A DNA stretch of 64,000 bases from Rossellomorea vietnamensis (lineage in GTDB: Bacteria; Bacillota; Bacilli; Bacillales; Bacillaceae_B), in the NCBI RefSeq assembly GCF_008180615.1, contig NZ_VTEH01000006.1:120870-184869 (forward strand), read 5' to 3'. The notes below the pieces were generated by a model, which saw only the letters and a list, made by a program, of their open reading frames with translations, did not search any database and was not told the origin of the DNA. Every line of letters begins with the position of its first letter. Position 1 is the stretch's first letter. Positions 61,028 to 64,000 of this stretch are shown in pieces. The translations under genes were made by a program, and so were the position numbers.

Positions 61028-62212
61028 GAATAGTTTGCCTCACGTTAAAAATCGCGGGATAAAGCGGGAAGGCTGAGATGCTAATCCGAACCGAAGGCTG
61101 GATCTAACGCTTCAGTCAGGGGCAACGCATAGGCAGTGAAACTCATTTTTGAGAATATAATCTGCCCACGAGACCGCGACATCACAAAAAATAGTAACAC
61201 TGAAGGGTGATTGCTCATGAATAGAGGCTATGCGGGATTTTATAAGGACCATTACTTAAGAAGTTCTTATGAGTATGCCTATGCTAGATATCTTGATCAT
61301 CATTCGATGCAGTGGAGCTATGAAGACGATATTTTTGACTTAGGATATCGAAAATATAAACCTGATTTCTTTTTCTATAACAAAAACGGTGAGCTTGTAA
61401 AAATAGTGGAGGTAAAATCAAGAAACGAACAAGAAAAGAAAAGAGCCTTATTGATCCTAAACTCAATTGAAAAATTGTATAATGTTAGATGCGAATTAGT
61501 ATCCTATGAAGACTTGTTGGAACTATATCAAGAGTTACCATTCTCATTGAATTCTGTAATTACAGAATGGATTAATTCAAAAGATACAACAATTAACAAA
61601 GCGGCATTTGGAAAATTAAATGGTCACTACAATCTGAGACATAGCGCTAAGGCAAAGAAGGCAATTGGCCGCAATACAAAGAAGTTATGGGCATCCAATA
61701 GCATTTCAAAACAGAGGATGATTGATGGGTTGAGAAACTCAGGACTAGCACAAAAAGGAAAACACAAAAAGCCTAGGGAAACCAGGTGCTGTAAAAAATG
61801 TGGTAGACCTTTTCTAGTAATAGTAACTTCTTCTAAAAAATATTGTGGCCGGTCATGTTCAGGTAATATAGCAATAGTGATAGCAACAAATGCCAGTATG
61901 GTTAAGAGACAACAAGTTCATAAGGAAATACAAAATTATATAATTCAGTGGTCTAAGGATAATAAGGATCTTGTTCAAAGTACTCCTTTTAACAAGATTA
62001 AATCTTCTATTAACCCGTTAATTGATCAAATCCACTATAGGTTTGGAGTAAAGGATTTTCGTGTAATCTCTAAATCGGTTTTTGGAGAAGATCGAGGAAG
62101 AAAAGAGTTACTCAGGTTTATGAAAAACATTTGTGATGAAAATGTATGCTGAACTTACAGGAATTCAACTGTAAGAACTATCGGATAAAAAGCCGGTAGG
62201 ATAACAAAATTG
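61028..62212 (+). ncRNA. Group I intron 2 of nrdJ (1185 nt, encodes endonuclease)
   Basis: P1 pairs exon CGTGTGGT (61020-61027) with GCCTCACG (61037-61044), again with a U-G pair at the splice site. P7 is GGCAG/CTGCC (61132-61136 and 61162-61166) around a CTCA-TTTT-TGAG P8 hairpin and an AATATAAT J8/7. The ORF 61217-62152 sits after the core, in the P9 region. The intron ends in G62212, and exon 3 reads GAA CAA CCA, restoring NPCG-EQP. The core differs from intron 1, so it is a different group I type. Confidence 0.9.
61217..62152 (+). CDS. Intron-encoded PD-(D/E)XK-type homing endonuclease with zinc finger
   Basis: 311 residues from ATG 61217 (six bases after AAGGGTGA; TTG 61211 is too close). 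SSYEYAYARYL (Glu19), YKPDFFF (Pro49-Asp50) and IVEVKSR (Glu65, Lys67) form a PD-(D/E)XK catalytic set. A CCKKCGRP...KYCGRSC zinc finger follows near 190-215, then a basic DNA-binding tail. There is no LAGLIDADG, GIY-YIG or HNH motif. Presumably it cuts intronless nrdJ alleles at the insertion site to spread the intron. Confidence 0.8.
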   Translation: MNRGYAGFYKDHYLRSSYEYAYARYLDHHSMQWSYEDDIFDLGYRKYKPDFFFYNKNGELVKIVEVKSRNEQEKKRALLILNSIEKLYNVRCELVSYEDLLELYQELPFSLNSVITEWINSKDTTINKAAFGKLNGHYNLRHSAKAKKAIGRNTKKLWASNSISKQRMIDGLRNSGLAQKGKHKKPRETRCCKKCGRPFLVIVTSSKKYCGRSCSGNIAIVIATNASMVKRQQVHKEIQNYIIQWSKDNKDLVQSTPFNKIKSSINPLIDQIHYRFGVKDFRVISKSVFGEDRGRKELLRFMKNICDENVC

Positions 62213-63337
62213 GAACAACCACTTGCACCATTTTCCGTCTGCAACCTCGCAGCTGTGAATCTTGCACAATTTGCGGACAAAGAAAATAAAACAGTCGATT
62301 TTGAAAAACTGAAGCAGACAGTAGAAGTTGGCGTACGTATGCAGGATAACGTAATTGATGCCACTCCTTACTTCCTTGAGCAGAACAAAAAGCAGGCACT
62401 CGGAGAACGCCGAGTCGGCTTAGGTGTCATGGGGCTTGCTGATTTACTGATCTACTGTGAAAAAAAATATGGATCAGAGGAAGGCAACAGGCTTGTGGAT
62501 GAAGTATTCGAGACCATTGCCGTGACAGCTTATCGTGCATCTGTTGAATTATCGAAGGAAAAAGGCAGCTTCCCATTCCTTCAAGGTGAGACAGAAGGCG
62601 AAACGAACCGCCTGAGAGAGGCATTCATCAATACAGGCTATATGAGCAAAATGCCTGAGGATGTCCGCCAGTCTATCAAGGAAAACGGCATACGAAACTC
62701 CCATCTTCTTACTGTTGCCCCAACTGGCAGCACAGGAACGATGGTAGGTGTGGCGACAGGGCTTGAACCTTACTTCTCCTTCACTTATTACCGAAGCGGA
62801 CGTCTGGGGAAATTCATCGAAGTGAAGGCTGAAATTGTACAAGAGTATCTTGACCGCAATCCTGAAATAGATTCGGATACACTTCCGGAATGGTTCGTCT
62901 CTTCGATGGAGCTGGCTCCTGAAGCCCATGCAGATGTCCAGTGTGTTATCCAGCGCTGGATTGACAGCTCTATCTCAAAGACAGTCAACGCGCCAAGAGG
63001 CTATACGGTTGATCAGGTTCAAGGAGTGTACGAAAGATTGTATAAGGGCGGAGCGAAAGGCGGGACAGTCTACGTGGATGGAAGCCGTGATTCACAGGTT
63101 CTGACTCTGAAAGCGGAAGAGAACAGCTTTGATGAAGAAGAAACAGCACCACAGGCACCACAAGGCAAAAAGCCGGTGGTACTGGTTGATACCATCCAGG
63201 ATGTCAGGTCAACAGATGTGACAATTGGATCTGAAGTAGGAAATACTTGTCCGGTCTGCCGGAAAGGTACCGTCAAAGATATGGGCGGATGCAACACATG
63301 TACCAACTGTGGAGCACAATTGAAATGCGGATTATAA
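62213..63337 (+). CDS. nrdJ: Class II ribonucleotide reductase, exon 3
   Basis: 374 codons plus stop: EQPLAPFSVCNLAAVNLAQF, RRVGLGVMGLADLLIYCEKK, LTVAPTGSTGTMVGVATGLE and the C-terminal CPVCRKGTV...CTNCGAQLKCG zinc/redox tail. All reading frames match after intron removal, with no frameshift. A TTG at 62210 lies in the intron end and would give only a truncated protein. Confidence 0.95.
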   Translation, partial: EQPLAPFSVCNLAAVNLAQFADKENKTVDFEKLKQTVEVGVRMQDNVIDATPYFLEQNKKQALGERRVGLGVMGLADLLIYCEKKYGSEEGNRLVDEVFETIAVTAYRASVELSKEKGSFPFLQGETEGETNRLREAFINTGYMSKMPEDVRQSIKENGIRNSHLLTVAPTGSTGTMVGVATGLEPYFSFTYYRSGRLGKFIEVKAEIVQEYLDRNPEIDSDTLPEWFVSSMELAPEAHADVQCVIQRWIDSSISKTVNAPRGYTVDQVQGVYERLYKGGAKGGTVYVDGSRDSQVLTLKAEENSFDEEETAPQAPQGKKPVVLVDTIQDVRSTDVTIGSEVGNTCPVCRKGTVKDMGGCNTCTNCGAQLKCGL

Positions 63338-63344
63338 TCTAAGT

Positions 63345-63374
63345 AGAAGGGGGATTTGTTCCTCCTTCTTTTTT
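63345..63374 (+). terminator. Terminator after nrdJ
   Basis: AGAAGGGGGA and TCCTCCTTCT pair around TTTGT, followed by T4-6. Confidence 0.9.
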
Positions 63375-63493
63375 GTATACTCTTTGTATGAAAACTCCTT
63401 TGGCCAGAAGGCAACACTAAGCTAAGCCCTCCATCTTCTCATTTTTTTGGGGGCCAAGGATCATCTGTTAGCTAATTTATTACTTATTGATTA

Positions 63494-64000
63494 TTAGGCA
63501 GACTTATCTTCTCTCAATTCTATGTTGTAGCCTTTCTTCTTTAGATATTGAATTATTTTTTGGTCTTTGTTTTGTTCTTTCTGCTGATAATAATCAGGGC
63601 CTAGTTCCTGATAGGGTTCTTTTGTTTTTAGAATGTTATAAGCAATTGTTAAAAGTAAATGAGCAGATGCGATACGAGCTTTGGCTTTCCCTTGTCGTTT
63701 CATAATTCTTTTTCGATGTGCAGAAATGCGGTTAACCTGTCTGTCTGTAGCGAATGAACACTCTACGGCAACCGTTCGGAGAGCTTTGTTTCCATTGGTC
63801 GTTTTACTTTTTTTTTAATCCCAGCACTCTCATAGTTTCCTGGACTTACACCAGCCCAAGACGCCAAACGCTTTGCTGATCCAAAAACCGACATGTCCAC
63901 TCCCATTTCGGCTATAAAAATCGCGGCTGAGTCTTTATTCACGCCAGGTATCGTATCTAACAGTTCGCATTCCTCTCGATACGGAATGAGTACCTGATCA
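63494..64000 (-). pseudogene. IS110-family transposase, C-terminal part, frameshifted
   Basis: Reading leftward from 63999: LLDTIPGVNKDSAAIFIAEM, then ASWAGVSPGNYESAG, the Transposase_20 signature of IS110. At an A9 run (reverse strand of 63810-63818) the frame breaks; the downstream part continues one base back as SKTTNGNKALRTVAVECSFA and ends in MKRQGKAKARIASAHLLL...REDKSA at 63494. The N-terminal DEDD domain is outside the window. It is either a pseudogene, a homopolymer sequencing error or, less likely, a -1 frameshift. Confidence 0.85.

Noticed and set aside
61028..62212. Group II intron in nrdJ
   Set aside because: No reverse transcriptase, no GTGYG start or domain V; the splice-site rules and P1/P7/P8 pairings are group I.
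59177..63337. nrdJ as a pseudogene broken by stops and insertion
   Set aside because: Removing the two group I introns restores an uninterrupted 854-codon frame with exact family motifs at both joins.

Overview
The window is from a low-GC Gram-positive bacterium of the family Bacillaceae. The chromosomal part keeps the Bacillus subtilis order comG operon - yqzE - yqhG/yqhH - glycine-riboswitch gcvT-gcvPA-gcvPB - yqhL - lipM. Ribosome-binding sites are strong GGAGG types and TTG/GTG starts are common. The genus cannot be fixed from the sequence alone; the many intergenic repeat arrays suggest a Rossellomorea-like Bacillus, but that is a guess.

Positions 1 to about 42,020 are most of a siphovirus-type prophage, transcribed almost entirely on the + strand. 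The left edge of the window cuts through the lysogeny switch: a CI-like repressor starts at 58 and reads leftwards, and a Cro-like gene starts at 269. The integrase and left attachment site must lie outside the window. Then come an early region (Gp157, Rad52/Sak-type annealing protein, many tiny ORFs), a divergent pair of ribbon-helix-helix regulators around repeated CCACTAGAC sites, a BRO-type antirepressor, a replisome organizer and DnaC-like loader, SSB, a sigma factor, dimeric dUTPase, a PD-(D/E)XK protein and ArpU. A roughly 480-nt gene-free, hairpin-rich stretch (17,400-17,880) probably encodes a structured RNA. An HNH protein, terminase, HK97-type head genes, a tail module with a -1 frameshifted chaperone pair, tape measure, tail spike, and a lysis cassette (XhlA-like, phi-LC3 holin, amidase) follow. 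The right end carries a reverse-strand cluster led by an XRE regulator, then an FtsK-like translocase and a replication-relaxation protein.

The prophage ends inside comGA. The last ~97 codons of comGA (from about 42,019) abut the phage and run in frame into comGB, so the lysogen should lack an intact competence ATPase unless the phage excises. comGB through comGG are intact, but about 750 bp of 53-bp tandem repeats sits between comGB and comGC.

The chromosomal part (42,020-64,000) continues with aroK, yqzE, yqhG/yqhH (reverse), the glycine cleavage operon under a tandem glycine riboswitch, an ArsR-like repressor/MFS pair with shared operator-like sites, yqhL, lipM, and a B12-dependent ribonucleotide reductase (nrdJ) behind two NrdR boxes. 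nrdJ is split by two group I introns; the second encodes a PD-(D/E)XK-type endonuclease with a zinc finger. The window ends in an IS110-family transposase broken at an A9 run.

Three unrelated tandem arrays (43.4-44.2, 56.4-56.7 and 57.5-57.7 kb) all have a 52-53-bp unit, and each unit contains an inverted repeat. A separate ~154-bp palindromic element occurs twice at 46.9-47.2 kb and once, degenerate, at 56.8 kb.
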